The notes under the pieces are model-generated. The model was given only the letters and a program-made list of their open reading frames with translations. It ran no database searches and was not told the DNA's origin. A DNA stretch of 64,000 nt from Alphaproteobacteria bacterium HGW-Alphaproteobacteria-18 (GTDB lineage: Bacteria > Pseudomonadota > Alphaproteobacteria > Caulobacterales > Hyphomonadaceae), in NCBI GenBank assembly GCA_002841155.1, contig PHEH01000009.1, positions 121,046 through 185,045 on the forward strand, in the 5' to 3' direction. Below, one piece after another: positions 8,549 through 18,408 of this stretch. The first letter of the stretch is position 1. Every line of letters starts with the position of its first letter. Both the position numbers and the translations under genes were made by a program.

Positions 8549-9664
8549 TCAGCGAATGGCAAACAGGAACGGCTGAATAATATTATCGTGGTCCAGCCTA
8601 CATCCTGTCTTTGCAGGGTCTTCCGTGGGTACGTACACCCATTTGGAAACGGCTTTTACCACCTCATCCCTGAACCCATCTATCGGCACCGATGCGAGCA
8701 CCTTCGGCTCCGTCACTTTGCCATCCCGTACCTTGTAAGTAAGCATCACTGATCCGATACGGCCTCGGAAAGCCGCACTTGAGGGGTATTTGATGTCTGG
8801 TTTCTGGATGAACGTCCCCTCACAGAAGGGGGGCTTGCCCTCCTCCTCGTCGTCATGCGCCGGCGGCAGATCGGAAACATAGCTGGCAAGAATCTTGTCG
8901 ATTTCGCTGTCGGAGATCATCCGCTGGCTGCTTGATTGCAGGTATGCTTGCATTGCCCCCTGCCAGGCATTTGCTATCCAGTACGTCTCCTTCATCCAGT
9001 CAGGCTTATCTTCCGCTTGCGCCAGCATGCGCTTGAGTTCACCGCGCAAATGAACCATCTGCTGCAATTGACCCGCCTGCGGTGACGCGTTGAACGCCGA
9101 AGATATGCTGACAAGCTGCGCTTCGACCCGATATTGCGTAAGCGCATCGGCGGCCACGGCATAATGCGAAACGGCCCAACCAGCGACACGGCTTGCATCC
9201 TGCCATTTCTGGCCGGCAAGGTCTGCAGCATAGATTTCGCGAAACACCGACACCGAGACGACAGTCGGCATTTCTGCTCTCGCCCGCGAAAGAACATCTT
9301 CGACCGCTTTCCGCGTGCGCTTGCCGGGCTCTGTTTTCCAGCTGACATAGGCCGTCAGGAGCTCTGCAAACGGCGGCGCATCTTCCCGGCCCGCAGCGAA
9401 ATCAGCGGCGGGCTTTGCTCCATTGCAGCTGGAAAACCGGCAAAGCGTCCAGGCCGCCTCAAACGCCAGAAGGCTCGCATCCGGATGCCCTGGGTTCACT
9501 CTCGCTTCCTCGCCCAGCCGGATTGCTGCGGACTGAATTGCGGCAGCGTCGCCGGCCTCCAGCGCAGCGTTGTAGGCCGCAATCTCATCATTTCCGATAT
9601 CTGCCCAAGCTGGCGCTAGAAACATGCCGTAGAGCGTCAATGAAGCAACCAGTTGCCGTAGCAT
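8549..9664 (-). CDS. Secreted protein with a TonB C-terminal-like domain
   Basis: 371 aa from the ATG at 9664, chosen because GGAGATGG lies at good distance and the signal peptide (hydrophobic core to the AWA cleavage site near residue 22) then starts properly. Residues ~25-270 are helical and repeat-like with no family I recognise. Residues ~280-371, with IKYPSSAAFRGRIGSVMLTY and FRDEVVKAVSKWVYVP, match the fold of the TonB C-terminal domain. It lacks an N-terminal membrane anchor and Pro-rich spacer, so it is probably a periplasmic binding protein rather than an energy transducer. Confidence 0.75.
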   Translation of the reverse strand: MLRQLVASLTLYGMFLAPAWADIGNDEIAAYNAALEAGDAAAIQSAAIRLGEEARVNPGHPDASLLAFEAAWTLCRFSSCNGAKPAADFAAGREDAPPFAELLTAYVSWKTEPGKRTRKAVEDVLSRARAEMPTVVSVSVFREIYAADLAGQKWQDASRVAGWAVSHYAVAADALTQYRVEAQLVSISSAFNASPQAGQLQQMVHLRGELKRMLAQAEDKPDWMKETYWIANAWQGAMQAYLQSSSQRMISDSEIDKILASYVSDLPPAHDDEEEGKPPFCEGTFIQKPDIKYPSSAAFRGRIGSVMLTYKVRDGKVTEPKVLASVPIDGFRDEVVKAVSKWVYVPTEDPAKTGCRLDHDNIIQPFLFAIR

Positions 9665-9733
9665 ATTCCATCTCCAGAAGCTCAGTTTCAGCAACCTTAA
9701 GGTGTGCTCTAGGCTGGATCAACTACCACGCCT

Positions 9734-9770
9734 GAAAACGAAATCGGCGGCTCCCTTCCGGAAGCCGCCG
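9734..9770 (-). terminator. Terminator of the cold-shock gene
   Basis: On the minus strand CGGCGGCT (9770-9763) pairs with AGCCGCCG (9752-9745), with a further CTTCC/GGAAG helix inside, followed by the T-rich ATTTCGTTTTC. It lies 31 nt after the cspA-like stop and before the TonB-C-like gene. Confidence 0.7.
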
Positions 9771-9800
9771 TTCTCTGTTCCCGAGGGAGCCAGAAAAGAC

Positions 9801-10010
9801 TTAGAGGACTTTGAGGTCCACAGCCGAGGTCTTGCCGCGACGCTCGTCTTTATACAGTTCGTAGGAGATAGACTGGTTCTCAGCGAGGGTTTTGAGGCCC
9901 GAACGCTCAACCGCAGAAATGTGGACGAAAATGTCTGCGCCGCCATCGTCAGGCTTGATGAAACCAAAGCCCTTCTGATCATTGAACCACTTAACTTTGC
10001 CGGTTGCCAT
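9801..10010 (-). CDS. Cold-shock protein (CspA family)
   Basis: 69 aa, a single cold-shock domain. It binds single-stranded RNA/DNA and melts mRNA structure. RNP1 is KGFGFI (14-19) and RNP2 is DIFVHIS (26-32). It is monocistronic by appearance: a terminator lies 31 nt downstream, and a 185-nt leader holding a 10-bp hairpin lies upstream, as is usual for self-regulated csp genes. Confidence 0.96.
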   Translation of the reverse strand: MATGKVKWFNDQKGFGFIKPDDGGADIFVHISAVERSGLKTLAENQSISYELYKDERRGKTSAVDLKVL

Positions 10011-10101
10011 AATGGCTTTCCTTTGCCTTCCGTCGGCCGCGCAGACGCGGAATTACGCCGTGCGGTGCCTGTCGAAACTCGGAGGAGGGAAAGTCATTGC
10101 C

Positions 10102-10135
10102 GTCGGTCTGACGGGGTCTTGATATTCAGACCGAC
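10102..10135 (-). promoter_or_regulatory. Leader hairpin upstream of the cold-shock gene
   Basis: A perfect 10-bp stem, GTCGGTCTGA (10102-10111) with TCAGACCGAC (10126-10135), and a 14-nt loop lie about 92 nt upstream of the cold-shock start codon. No T-run follows on either strand, so a leader structure fits better than a terminator for trmB. Long structured 5' leaders control csp mRNA stability and translation in other bacteria; the role here is inferred. Confidence 0.4.
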
Positions 10136-10195
10136 CGGTTTCGATAGCCTAGATTTGTGCATGTACGGCCGTTTTCGTCAAGAAGCCCTATCAAA

Positions 10196-10894
10196 TCAGC
10201 GGACCCGGAAGTCAAACCAGACCGGCCGGCAGTCACCCAGCTGCTTGGTTTCGTAGCGCGTCGTCACATGGTCGGCAGGCGCACGGCGCCAGTTATCGGC
10301 TGAATTTGCCGCCCACTCAAACCGGCCATCGGACAGAAACGCCAACAAGGCTTCATCCGCATAGCTTTTCACATCCGTGGCGAAGCGTATCTGAGACCCA
10401 GACTTCATCTTTGGATGCAGCATGGCAAGGAATGCCGGCTGAACTAGCCTGCGTTTGTGTTGCCGGCGCTTCGGCCACGGATCCGGGAACAGAATAAAGA
10501 CCCGGTCCAGACTGTTGTCCGGCAAGCGCGCGATCAGGGGACGCGTATCGTCGGGCCATACGCGAACATTGTCTGCGCCTGTCTCGTCTATACCAGCAAG
10601 CGCCTTGGCAACTCCCTCCAGAAACGGCTCGCACCCGATTATGCCGGCAGCCGGATTATGCACCGCCTGCGTAATCATATGCTCGGCTCCGCCAAATCCG
10701 ATTTCCAGCCAGCAGGCCTGTTTGCCAGGAAACATCAGTTGAAGATCAATCGGCGCATCGCCGCCAGGTACGCGGCAGGCATCCAGCTTCTCGGCCATGA
10801 GAACCTTCTGCCTGGGCGAAAGAGGGCGCCCCCCTGTCCGGCCAAAACTCCGCAATGGACGGTCCCTGAAGTCTGTATTGTCTGGTTCGGTCAT
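10196..10894 (-). CDS. trmB: tRNA (guanine-N7)-methyltransferase
   Basis: 232 aa. TrmB methylates G46 in the variable loop of tRNA using S-adenosylmethionine. The SAM site is LEIGFGGAEH (residues ~63-72), and the family motif FILFPDPWPKRRQHKRRLVQ follows near 134-153. The N-terminal RSFGRTGGRPLSPRQ is typical of alphaproteobacteria. It overlaps the xre gene by 4 nt. In relatives metK normally sits between that xre gene and trmB; it is absent here. Confidence 0.95.
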   Translation of the reverse strand: MTEPDNTDFRDRPLRSFGRTGGRPLSPRQKVLMAEKLDACRVPGGDAPIDLQLMFPGKQACWLEIGFGGAEHMITQAVHNPAAGIIGCEPFLEGVAKALAGIDETGADNVRVWPDDTRPLIARLPDNSLDRVFILFPDPWPKRRQHKRRLVQPAFLAMLHPKMKSGSQIRFATDVKSYADEALLAFLSDGRFEWAANSADNWRRAPADHVTTRYETKQLGDCRPVWFDFRVR

Positions 10895-11322
10895 TCTGGG
10901 TTGCGATCTGAAGCCCGATTGTCAAATGCAGAGGCTGCCGCGCGAACGGTCGCAAGAAGCGAACTGCGCAAGGAGACATCTTCAATTTTCTGGAAGGCCT
11001 CTATGAGCTGAAGGACTTCATCGGAGAGCATCGTCAGACGCGCCTCATCATAATCCTCAGCGAGCCCGGTAACATCGCGAACGGCGATATCCTCAGCACC
11101 CTCAAAGAAATAGCTTACCGGGACACCCAGCACACCGGCGACTTCGAAAAGCCGGCCAGCGGATACCCGATTGACGCCCTTCTCGTATTTTTGAACTTGC
11201 TGGAAAGTGAGGCCAAGCAACTCTCCCAACTTCTCCTGAGTCAGCTTGAGCTCTCTCCGCCGGCGGCGAATGCTTTGCCCGACAACCCTGTCGGTATCGC
11301 TCGGCAGTTTGCTTTCTGACAT
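10891..11322 (-). CDS. Cro/CI-type HTH regulator
   Basis: 143 aa. A HTH_XRE domain spans ~15-70 (SIRRRRRELKLTQEKLGELL, then FQQVQKYEKGVNRVSAGRL). The C-terminal ~70 residues form a short helical region. This is the regulator conserved next to lnt in many alphaproteobacteria. It is translationally coupled to trmB by a 4-nt overlap and lies 42 nt after lnt. Its target is unknown; autoregulation of the cluster is a guess. Confidence 0.92.
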   Translation of the reverse strand: MSESKLPSDTDRVVGQSIRRRRRELKLTQEKLGELLGLTFQQVQKYEKGVNRVSAGRLFEVAGVLGVPVSYFFEGAEDIAVRDVTGLAEDYDEARLTMLSDEVLQLIEAFQKIEDVSLRSSLLATVRAAASAFDNRASDRNPE

Positions 11323-11364
11323 GCCTATCCCGGATATAACCGCTGCTTCTGCAAAGATTAGGCC

Positions 11365-13008
11365 TTATCGTCTCCAGGTCACAAAGGCCAGTACCGCGAA
11401 TAAGCAGAGCGTCAGCCAGAAAAGCGCGGCTCCGAAACGGCCCTGAAACACCGTGATATCGGCCGCAACTGGCAAGCGCGCCCGACCATAGGATGTCGAC
11501 CAGCCTTCCGGTGCGGTTTCAGCAGGAATTGTGCGCATGACTTCGCGGCCATAACCATCAACGATCCCGGAAGTACCCCGGTTTGCAGCCCGCACAAGCG
11601 GTAGACCGGTCTCGATCGCGCGATAGCGATTCTGGGCGTAATGCTGGGCAGGCCCCATGCCACGGCCAAACCAGGCATCGTTGGAAATCAGCACCATCCA
11701 TTGCGCACGGTCTGTCACATTCACCCCGCGCGAAATCTCGGGAAAGAGCCCCTCATAGCAGATCAGCGCAACGAAGGCCGGAAGCCCACCGGTATCGACA
11801 GCTGTTGCGCCCGCGCCTGGGCGAAACCCGTCTGCCGCAAGCCGCTGCACCGTCGGGGGCAGCATTGAGCTGAGCTGTGACCCGTAGGGAATGAAGTTGA
11901 TGGCCGCCAGCTCACCGAAGGGAACGAGCCTGTGCTTGTCATACAGCGCCAGCGGGCCGGTGTGATTGACCGTCTCATCCATTACGGCGAGGCTGTTGTA
12001 ATAGGTGCGGCTGTCGGTCGTGGTCAGCTCGTAGCGGGTGGTCCCCGCGATCAGCTTACGCTGACCTATATAGGCCGCGATGGCATCCAGCGCATTGGCG
12101 TCCTGAAGCAGGTAGGCCGGTATGGCCGCTTCCGGCCAGACGACAATGTCGCCCGGGCGGCTGTCTGGATATGTGAGCATCCGCAAATACTCATAAAGCA
12201 CCGGATCCGGGCCGAGCGTGTCCCACTTGTCCTGGGGTACGCCCGCATCCATCACGACAACAGCCTGATCTGTGAGGGGGGAGGTTTCCTCAGTCCGGTC
12301 TGCGCCCCATGCCCAGCCGAGCGCGAGTGCCACGACAGAGACCAGCGCCGGCGCAACGCGCAGAGGTATGCCGCGCCCCTCTCGCGTATCCACCAGTGCG
12401 GCGGGAGACGCCATGACGAACACAGTCATCAGGGTGAGCCAATAGACGCCGCCTAAAGAGGCGGCCTGCGACAACGCCCCGCCAGGAGTCCAGGTCGTGC
12501 CCGGAAGGTTCCAAGGGAAGCCCCCGAAGAGATGGCCGCGCGTGAACTCGGCAAGCGCAAAAAACAGGGAGAAAATGAAAACACGCGACGGCGACGCGGA
12601 CCAGAAGGCTCCCGCCATTGCCGTGAACACGCCCCAGATGATCGCCATACCGGCAGGCAGCAGAACAAGCGGCATCCAGATGAACCAGATTGTTCTGGCC
12701 GGATCGACCAGGAAAGGCATCGCCGTCCAGTGAAGGCTGATCAGAAAAAAGCCTGTGCCAAAAGCCCATCCCCGCAGGAAGACAGCCCTGCCCCAGCGGG
12801 CTTGCGACCGCGCACCGTCAATCATCCACACAAGTCCGGTGAACGATATGACGAGTACGGCGCTGAAGTGAAACGGCGCAAATGCAACGGCCGACAAGGC
12901 GCCCAGCGCAAATGCAGCAGCCATCGCAGGAAAGCCTGACAAGCGCGCAAAGGCCTCATGCAAAGGCCCAAGCGCAGTAAACCCGTGGCTGCGCACAGCT
13001 TTGCTCAT
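11365..13008 (-). CDS. lnt: Apolipoprotein N-acyltransferase
   Basis: 547 aa. Lnt adds the third acyl chain to the N-terminal Cys of lipoproteins in the inner membrane. Several membrane segments fill ~25-230, followed by the periplasmic nitrilase-like domain with the catalytic triad Glu293 (VVWPEAAIP), Lys358 (YDKHRLVPFGE) and Cys417 (ICYEGLFPEI), and a final C-terminal membrane helix. It begins 6 nt after the corC-like stop, so it is part of the miaB-to-trmB cotranscribed block. It would serve the lipoproteins coded elsewhere in this window. Confidence 0.96.
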   Translation of the reverse strand: MSKAVRSHGFTALGPLHEAFARLSGFPAMAAAFALGALSAVAFAPFHFSAVLVISFTGLVWMIDGARSQARWGRAVFLRGWAFGTGFFLISLHWTAMPFLVDPARTIWFIWMPLVLLPAGMAIIWGVFTAMAGAFWSASPSRVFIFSLFFALAEFTRGHLFGGFPWNLPGTTWTPGGALSQAASLGGVYWLTLMTVFVMASPAALVDTREGRGIPLRVAPALVSVVALALGWAWGADRTEETSPLTDQAVVVMDAGVPQDKWDTLGPDPVLYEYLRMLTYPDSRPGDIVVWPEAAIPAYLLQDANALDAIAAYIGQRKLIAGTTRYELTTTDSRTYYNSLAVMDETVNHTGPLALYDKHRLVPFGELAAINFIPYGSQLSSMLPPTVQRLAADGFRPGAGATAVDTGGLPAFVALICYEGLFPEISRGVNVTDRAQWMVLISNDAWFGRGMGPAQHYAQNRYRAIETGLPLVRAANRGTSGIVDGYGREVMRTIPAETAPEGWSTSYGRARLPVAADITVFQGRFGAALFWLTLCLFAVLAFVTWRR

Positions 13009-13014
13009 ATTCCT

Positions 13015-13875
13015 CTACTCCTCAGCGGCAGACTGCTGCGGGGGCTCTGGCAAGCGTAACCGCAAGCGACGCACACGCCGCGAGTCCGCATCGACAATCT
13101 CGATCTCCGTACCACCGGGATGGCGCAACACTTCTCCGCGGACCGGAACCTTCCCAGCCAAGGCGAACGCAACGCCTCCAAGCGAGTCGATGTCCGCATC
13201 CAGATCATCGAGACTGAGATCAATGCCGGTTTCCTCCTGGAAGTCTTCGATCTCGGTGCGCGCATCCGCTTCCCAGACACGCGCGCTGCGGCGGACGAAC
13301 ATTGCCTCTTCATCATCATGCTCGTCTTCAATGTCGCCCACGATGACTTCAACCAGGTCTTCCAGTGTGACCAGGCCATCCGTGCCGCCATACTCATCTA
13401 CAACCAACGCCAGATGAATACGGGTGGCCTGCATCTTCACAAGAAGATCCGTCAGCTTCATCGAGGGGGGGACGTAGAGTACCTCACGGTGAAGCCGCTC
13501 CAACGGGCGGCGCGGTGGCGTCCCGCCTTTGGCCAGCTCCCCGACAAGATCCTTGATGTGAACAAAGCCGATGGGATCGTCCAGAGTTTCCCGGAACACC
13601 GGCAGGCGTGAATGCGTGACCTCCGCAAAAAATTCCAGCAGATCCTGAACACCCGTTCCCGCCTCGACGGCTTTGATGTCTGCCCGAGGCACCATCACGT
13701 CGTAAACACGCAACTCTTCAAACTCTGCAAGCCTGAGCCGCATCACCTGGGGAGCGTCAGTGGGATCTGCATCCCTATTGGCAACCGCCACAGGCTCGGG
13801 CGTATTCCTGCGGAACCCGAAGAGGCGTCGCAATCGGCCAGTCGGGGCGGCGTCGGAGGGGTCTGAGTCGCTCAT
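13015..13875 (-). CDS. CorC/YbeX-type CBS-domain protein
   Basis: 286 aa without a DUF21 membrane domain. Two CBS motifs span ~55-180 (VMVPRADIKAVEA, then RIHLALVVDEYGGTDGLVTL), followed by the CorC_HlyC domain at ~205-280 (TGIDLSLDDLDADIDSLGG). Homologues bind adenine nucleotides and are linked to Mg/Co efflux or to ribosome-associated functions of the ybeY-ybeX-lnt group. Its 1-nt spacing from ybeY and 6-nt spacing to lnt support one operon. It is often annotated as hemolysin, but there is no sign of a toxin. Confidence 0.92.
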   Translation of the reverse strand: MSDSDPSDAAPTGRLRRLFGFRRNTPEPVAVANRDADPTDAPQVMRLRLAEFEELRVYDVMVPRADIKAVEAGTGVQDLLEFFAEVTHSRLPVFRETLDDPIGFVHIKDLVGELAKGGTPPRRPLERLHREVLYVPPSMKLTDLLVKMQATRIHLALVVDEYGGTDGLVTLEDLVEVIVGDIEDEHDDEEAMFVRRSARVWEADARTEIEDFQEETGIDLSLDDLDADIDSLGGVAFALAGKVPVRGEVLRHPGGTEIEIVDADSRRVRRLRLRLPEPPQQSAAEE

Positions 13876-13876
13876 T

Positions 13877-14332
13877 TCAACAGTCAGTCAGATATGGATT
13901 AGCAATGTCGAGAGAGGCAAGCGCCTTTATTTCCAGCGCTTCCATTTCTGCAGCCTCATCGTCCGTCTCATGATCGTATCCGAGCAGGTGCAGGTAGCCA
14001 TGAATCAACAAATGGACAAGGTGAGCATCGAGCCCCTTCCCCTGGATTTTTGCGTCAGATGCAGAAACGCCCCAGGCGATGGCAATGTCTCCCAGAAAGG
14101 GCCGGTCCATTGGCAGCGACGGAAAGGAGAGCACGTCTGTCGGTTTGTCCTTGCTGCGGAAATCGAGGTTCAGCTGATGCAGGGCGGCGTCATCAGCCAG
14201 CAGCAGGGCGATGTTGCCTTCAGCGACGGGCGCAACAGACCCGGCCGCTTCAAAGGCTTTCCGGCAAAGGGCTTCGAGGTCTCCGAGCGCCGCCCAACTG
14301 TCATCCTCGACGATAAGGTCGAAACTAATCAT
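13877..14332 (-). CDS. ybeY: Endoribonuclease YbeY
   Basis: 151 aa from the ATG at 14332; the longer frame would run into phoH. YbeY is a zinc RNase acting in 16S rRNA 3'-end maturation and late ribosome quality control. The zinc motif is H-x3-H-x5-H, seen in [15 protein letters not shown] near residues 108-122. [18 protein letters not shown] is the other family hallmark. It lies 10 nt after phoH in the conserved miaB-phoH-ybeY-corC-lnt order. Confidence 0.95.
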   Translation of the reverse strand: MISFDLIVEDDSWAALGDLEALCRKAFEAAGSVAPVAEGNIALLLADDAALHQLNLDFRSKDKPTDVLSFPSLPMDRPFLGDIAIAWGVSASDAKIQGKGLDAHLVHLLIHGYLHLLGYDHETDDEAAEMEALEIKALASLDIANPYLTDC

Positions 14333-14342
14333 GGCGGGGGCT

Positions 14343-15329
14343 CTAGCTCTCCCCGGACGCGGCGTAGGCATCAATAATACGGCTGACGAGACCATGGCGT
14401 ACCACATCTGCCGCCGTCAGCCGGTGCACGGAAATGCCCTCGACATCCTTGAGGATGCGCAGGCCCTGTTTTAGGCCGGATTCCTGACTGCCCGGCAGAT
14501 CGACCTGATCGGGGTCTCCGGTGACCACCATGCGGCTGTCGCGGCCAAGACGGGTCAGCACCATTTTCATCTGTGCGGCGGTCGTGTTCTGCGCCTCGTC
14601 AACGATCACGAAGGCATTCTTCAGGGTTCGTCCGCGCATGAAGGCGATGGGCGCAACCTCGATTTCGCCACGCGCCATGCGGCGCTCCATCTGTTCCTGA
14701 CCCATCAGTTCGCGCAGCGCGTCCCAGATGGGCAGCATGTAAGGGTCCACCTTCTCTTCCAGCGTGCCGGGAAGGAAGCCGAGCTTCTCGCCTGCTTCGA
14801 CCGCCGGGCGCGTCACGATCAGGCGCTGCCGCAGGCCGGCATTGAGTTCTGCAACGCCGGTTGCGACCGCCAGAAAGGTCTTGCCGGTGCCCGCAGGCCC
14901 GACACCAAAGACCAGCGCATTGTCCGGATTGGCGAGAATATCGAGATATTTTGCCTGTCCCCGCGTCATTGCGGTAACGGACTTTTTCAAGCCGCGAAGG
15001 CCGGAGAAGGATTGTGACGGGGATTGCGCCGCCTGAAGCGCGCCGTCCAGCTCCATTTCGCTCGGCTCTCCACCGCCGCGCAAGCGCCGCTCGAAATCGG
15101 CAAGCGCCGCCTCAGCGATGGACACGCCCTCCTGCGTTCCGCTTAGCCGGATGCCGCCGCCCTGACTCTCCGCCTGGAGGTCAAACGCCTTGAGGCGCGT
15201 CTCCAGCAGGGTCAAATGGCGGTGATGGGGTCCGCACAGGTCGCGCAGCCGTTCACTGTCGCGCACTTCATAAAGGCGGCTGACCTTTTGCGGCTCGGGC
15301 TCGGAGGTTGATCGACGCTTTCCGGTCAC
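14343..15329 (-). CDS. PhoH-like ATPase (YbeZ)
   Basis: 328 aa. A P-loop ATPase of the PhoH/YbeZ family, a partner of YbeY in RNA processing. Walker A is [10 protein letters not shown] (143-152) and Walker B includes [10 protein letters not shown]. The N-terminal ~80 residues form the KH-like extension typical of YbeZ. Its start overlaps miaB by 4 nt. The family name comes from phosphate-regulated phoH, but this chromosomal version is better tied to ribosome biogenesis. Confidence 0.94.
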   Translation of the reverse strand: MTGKRRSTSEPEPQKVSRLYEVRDSERLRDLCGPHHRHLTLLETRLKAFDLQAESQGGGIRLSGTQEGVSIAEAALADFERRLRGGGEPSEMELDGALQAAQSPSQSFSGLRGLKKSVTAMTRGQAKYLDILANPDNALVFGVGPAGTGKTFLAVATGVAELNAGLRQRLIVTRPAVEAGEKLGFLPGTLEEKVDPYMLPIWDALRELMGQEQMERRMARGEIEVAPIAFMRGRTLKNAFVIVDEAQNTTAAQMKMVLTRLGRDSRMVVTGDPDQVDLPGSQESGLKQGLRILKDVEGISVHRLTAADVVRHGLVSRIIDAYAASGES

Positions 15330-16702
15330 AGAGCAGCCTCAGTGACGCGCACAAGTTCCCCGGTCAGCGAGTTGAGGCTCGCGCCGACGATCTTCACGTC
15401 CACGATCTGACCATTCAGGGTCTCCGGCCCGTCAAAATGAACCGCCTGTAGATAGGGGGAGCGGCCATGCATCTGGCCTTCATTCCGGCCCTTGCCGGTG
15501 ACAAGCACAGGGAGCGTCTTGCCGATCTGAGAGGCGTTAAACTCCGTCTGTTGCGCCCGCAACAGGCTTTGAAGCGCCTGAAGGCGCTCATCTTTTACAG
15601 ATTCTGGCAGATGCCCGTGCATTTCAGCCGCCGGAGTGCCGGGGCGGGAGGAATACTTGAACGAGTAGGCAATGGCATAGCCGATATCCCGGACAAGCTG
15701 CATCGTCGCTTCAAAGTCAGCGTCACTTTCGCCGGGAAAACCGACAATGAAATCAGAGGCTATGGCGATGTCCGGACGCGCAGCGCGTACACGGGCAATG
15801 ATGTCCCGGTAGTGATCGGCCGTATGCCCGCGGTTCATCGCCTTGAGGATGCGGTCAGAACCCGACTGTACCGGAAGGTGCAGGAACGGCATCAGCGCAG
15901 GCGTGTCGCCATGGGCGGCAATCAGGTCATCATCCATGTCACGCGGATGGCTGGTCGTGTAGCGGATGCGCTCAATCCCGCCAATCTTGGACAAATGGCG
16001 ACAAAGCTGGCCAAGCCTCCAGTCCTCCCCGCCTTCGAGAACCGGCGCCGGTCCATGAAAGGCGTTCACATTCTGCCCCAGCAGGGTGATCTCGCGCACG
16101 CCCTGGCTGGCGAGGCTGCGGGTCTCGAACACGATGTCATCTACCCGGCGGGACATTTCAGCGCCGCGCGTATAGGGCACAACGCAGAAGGTGCAAAACT
16201 TGTCACAGCCTTCCTGCACCGAGACAAACGCGGCGGGGCCATCAGCCTCGCGCGTTTTGGGCAGGGCGTCGAATTTCTCGACCGTGTCGAACTCGGTTTC
16301 CAGACGGTCGCCAATCGCGCGGCTGGCGCGGGCGATCATCTCGGGCAGCTTGTGATAGGCCTGCGGGCCGAGCACCAGATCGACCGCAGGCTGGCGGCGG
16401 ATGAGCTCCTCACCCTCCGCCTGGGCGACGCAGCCCGCGACGGCAATCGTCATACGCCCGCCGGAGGCTTCCTTCATCCGCTTGAGTTGACCGAGTTCGG
16501 AATAGACCTTCTCGGTCGCCTTTTCGCGGATGTGGCAGGTGTTGACCACCACAAGATCAGCTGATTCCGGGCTATCCACAGGCGCATAGCCGAGCGGCCG
16601 CAGCACATCGCGGATGCGCTCGGAATCATACACGTTCATCTGGCAACCATAGGTCCTGATAAACAGGCCCTTCATGGGCTTCTCGTCGGGGGTGCCGGTC
16701 AT
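15326..16702 (-). CDS. miaB: tRNA-2-methylthio-N6-dimethylallyladenosine synthase
   Basis: 458 aa. A radical-SAM methylthiotransferase that thiomethylates i6A37 of tRNAs. The UPF0004 domain holds Cys20 (TYGCQMN), Cys56 (NTCHIRE) and Cys91 (AGCVAQ), which bind the auxiliary cluster. The radical-SAM triad Cys166/170/173 lies in CDKFCTFC, and a C-terminal TRAM domain starts near 385. It is the first gene of the downstream minus-strand run and is divergent from the symporter gene. Confidence 0.97.
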   Translation of the reverse strand: MTGTPDEKPMKGLFIRTYGCQMNVYDSERIRDVLRPLGYAPVDSPESADLVVVNTCHIREKATEKVYSELGQLKRMKEASGGRMTIAVAGCVAQAEGEELIRRQPAVDLVLGPQAYHKLPEMIARASRAIGDRLETEFDTVEKFDALPKTREADGPAAFVSVQEGCDKFCTFCVVPYTRGAEMSRRVDDIVFETRSLASQGVREITLLGQNVNAFHGPAPVLEGGEDWRLGQLCRHLSKIGGIERIRYTTSHPRDMDDDLIAAHGDTPALMPFLHLPVQSGSDRILKAMNRGHTADHYRDIIARVRAARPDIAIASDFIVGFPGESDADFEATMQLVRDIGYAIAYSFKYSSRPGTPAAEMHGHLPESVKDERLQALQSLLRAQQTEFNASQIGKTLPVLVTGKGRNEGQMHGRSPYLQAVHFDGPETLNGQIVDVKIVGASLNSLTGELVRVTEAAL

Positions 16703-16849
16703 GTGGCGGCTTATGCCTCAAAAGTGGGCAAGCTGAAAGAACCTTCCTCCACGCAGCGTGCCCTACAGCAGCTTTAGGCTTCACAGGTGAGAGAAGCGGG
16801 GTAGTGTGCCCCCAAATTGACATCTTTGGCGCCGGGGAGGCCCTTGTCC

Positions 16850-18370
16850 ATGTTCGAGAATTTCTATGCCAGGCTTGAGACTGGCGTACAAAATGTCAGC
16901 GGCTTCATCTGGGGTGGGGAATGGGACGGCTTGCAGGTTCTGCCTGTAGGTCCGATCGCAGTCATCCTGCTCGGGACCGGCCTTTTCTTCATGCTTCGCC
17001 TGGGCGGGCGGCCCCTGCTCCGTTTCGTTCCGGCCATTGTCGAGGTCTGGAAAGGCCGCAAGGGCAATGGCGATCCAGCGGCCATCACGCCCTTTCAGGC
17101 ACTGTCGACCGCCCTTTCAGGCCAAGTCGGGACAGGTAACATCGTTGGCGTCGCCACCGCCCTGACGCTGGGCGGCCCCGGTGCAATCTTCTGGATGTGG
17201 GTGACCGCCATCTTCGGCATGGCGCTTGCCTTCGCCGAAAGCTCACTGGCCATCAAATACCGCGAGATCGACGAGAATGGCCGCATCAATGGCGGCCCGA
17301 TGTATTACATCAAGAAGGGCCTTGGAAAGAACTGGACCTGGCTCGCGGCGATTTTCTGCGTCGGAACACTGTTCTCCGCAACCGCCACAGGCGGCATGAT
17401 CCAAGCCAACAGCCTGACGGCAAACATTCACTCTGCCATGACAGATGGCGGAATCGGCGTTCCGCTTTGGCTGCTGGGCCTCATTCTGGCTGGCTTGGTC
17501 TTTGCCGTGATCGTCGGCGGCATCAAATCCATCGGCCGCGTGGCGGGCAGCCTCGTGCCGACCATGGCCGCCCTCTACATTCTCGCCTGTATCGTAATTC
17601 TGCTCCTTAACCTGCAATATATTCCCGGCGCGTTCGGGATGATCTTCTCTTCCGCCTTTGGCCTGAACCAGGCAGCTGGGGGGCTTGCAGGCTATGCCGT
17701 TCTTTCTGCAGTTCGTTTTGGTGTGGCGCGTGGCCTGTTCTCGAACGAAGCCGGCCAGGGCTCCGCCCCGATCGCGCACGCAGCCTCGCAGATGAAAAAC
17801 CCCGCCAAGCAGGGCGAGATCGCCATGATCGGTGTCTTCATCGATACGATGGTCCTGTGCACCATGACCGCGCTCGTGATCCTCACGGCCGAGGGCAACT
17901 GGGCAACGGCGGCGCAGTTCAAGGAATGGGCAGGCGAAACCACGACGCATATGTGGATGGCGGAAGGTCATAACCCGGCGACGCTGACCAATCAGGCCTT
18001 CACCGATGCGGTGCCCGGTCCCGTTGGCGGCTGGCTGGTGACGCTGTGTCTTGCCCTGTTTGCTTTCACCACGATCATCGGATGGTCCTACTATGCCGAA
18101 CAGGCGGTGACCTTCCTTGTTGGCGAATGGGCAACCAAACCCTTCCGTTATATCTGGGTGGTCATCATTTTCATTGGCGCGATGGCTGAGGTGAACATTG
18201 TCTGGCTGTTCGGCGATATTGCCAACGCATCCATGGCCCTTCCAAACCTGATCGCAATCCTGCTCCTGTCAGGGGTGGTCTATGGCATTCATAAAGCCAA
18301 TGGCGACCCGGAAACGCCTGATGGTGACAGCATTCTGGAAGACCTTCGCGAAAAAGCGCCCGCCGAATAG
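16850..18370 (+). CDS. Alanine/glycine:cation symporter (AGCS family)
   Basis: 506 aa from the ATG at 16850, preceded by GGGGAGG at 9-nt spacing. A sodium-coupled amino acid carrier of the inner membrane with about 11 hydrophobic segments. Family marks are SGQVGTGNIVGVATAL near 78-93, NGGPMYYIKKGLG near 147-159, and ANSLTANIHSAM. The substrate, alanine or glycine, is inferred from the family. It is divergent from miaB; a TTGACA at 16817-16822 could be a -35 element or chance. The 3' end is overlapped by a terminator serving the facing gene. Confidence 0.93.
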   Translation: MFENFYARLETGVQNVSGFIWGGEWDGLQVLPVGPIAVILLGTGLFFMLRLGGRPLLRFVPAIVEVWKGRKGNGDPAAITPFQALSTALSGQVGTGNIVGVATALTLGGPGAIFWMWVTAIFGMALAFAESSLAIKYREIDENGRINGGPMYYIKKGLGKNWTWLAAIFCVGTLFSATATGGMIQANSLTANIHSAMTDGGIGVPLWLLGLILAGLVFAVIVGGIKSIGRVAGSLVPTMAALYILACIVILLLNLQYIPGAFGMIFSSAFGLNQAAGGLAGYAVLSAVRFGVARGLFSNEAGQGSAPIAHAASQMKNPAKQGEIAMIGVFIDTMVLCTMTALVILTAEGNWATAAQFKEWAGETTTHMWMAEGHNPATLTNQAFTDAVPGPVGGWLVTLCLALFAFTTIIGWSYYAEQAVTFLVGEWATKPFRYIWVVIIFIGAMAEVNIVWLFGDIANASMALPNLIAILLLSGVVYGIHKANGDPETPDGDSILEDLREKAPAE

Positions 18371-18380
18371 GCGGGCGCTT
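18349..18380 (-). terminator. Terminator between convergent genes
   Basis: AAGCGCCCGCC (18354-18364) pairs perfectly with GGCGGGCGCTT (18370-18380), an 11-bp stem with a 5-nt loop. On the minus strand it is followed by a T-run (18355-18351), so it terminates the MDR dehydrogenase transcript. It overlaps the last codons and stop of the symporter gene. Confidence 0.75.
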
Positions 18381-18408
18381 GCCGGAAAATCCAATTCGCA
18401 GCCAGGCG

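Noticed and set aside
13015-13875. Hemolysin
   Set aside because: The hemolysin label is historical; the protein is a CBS/CorC-domain cytosolic protein in the ybeY-lnt group.
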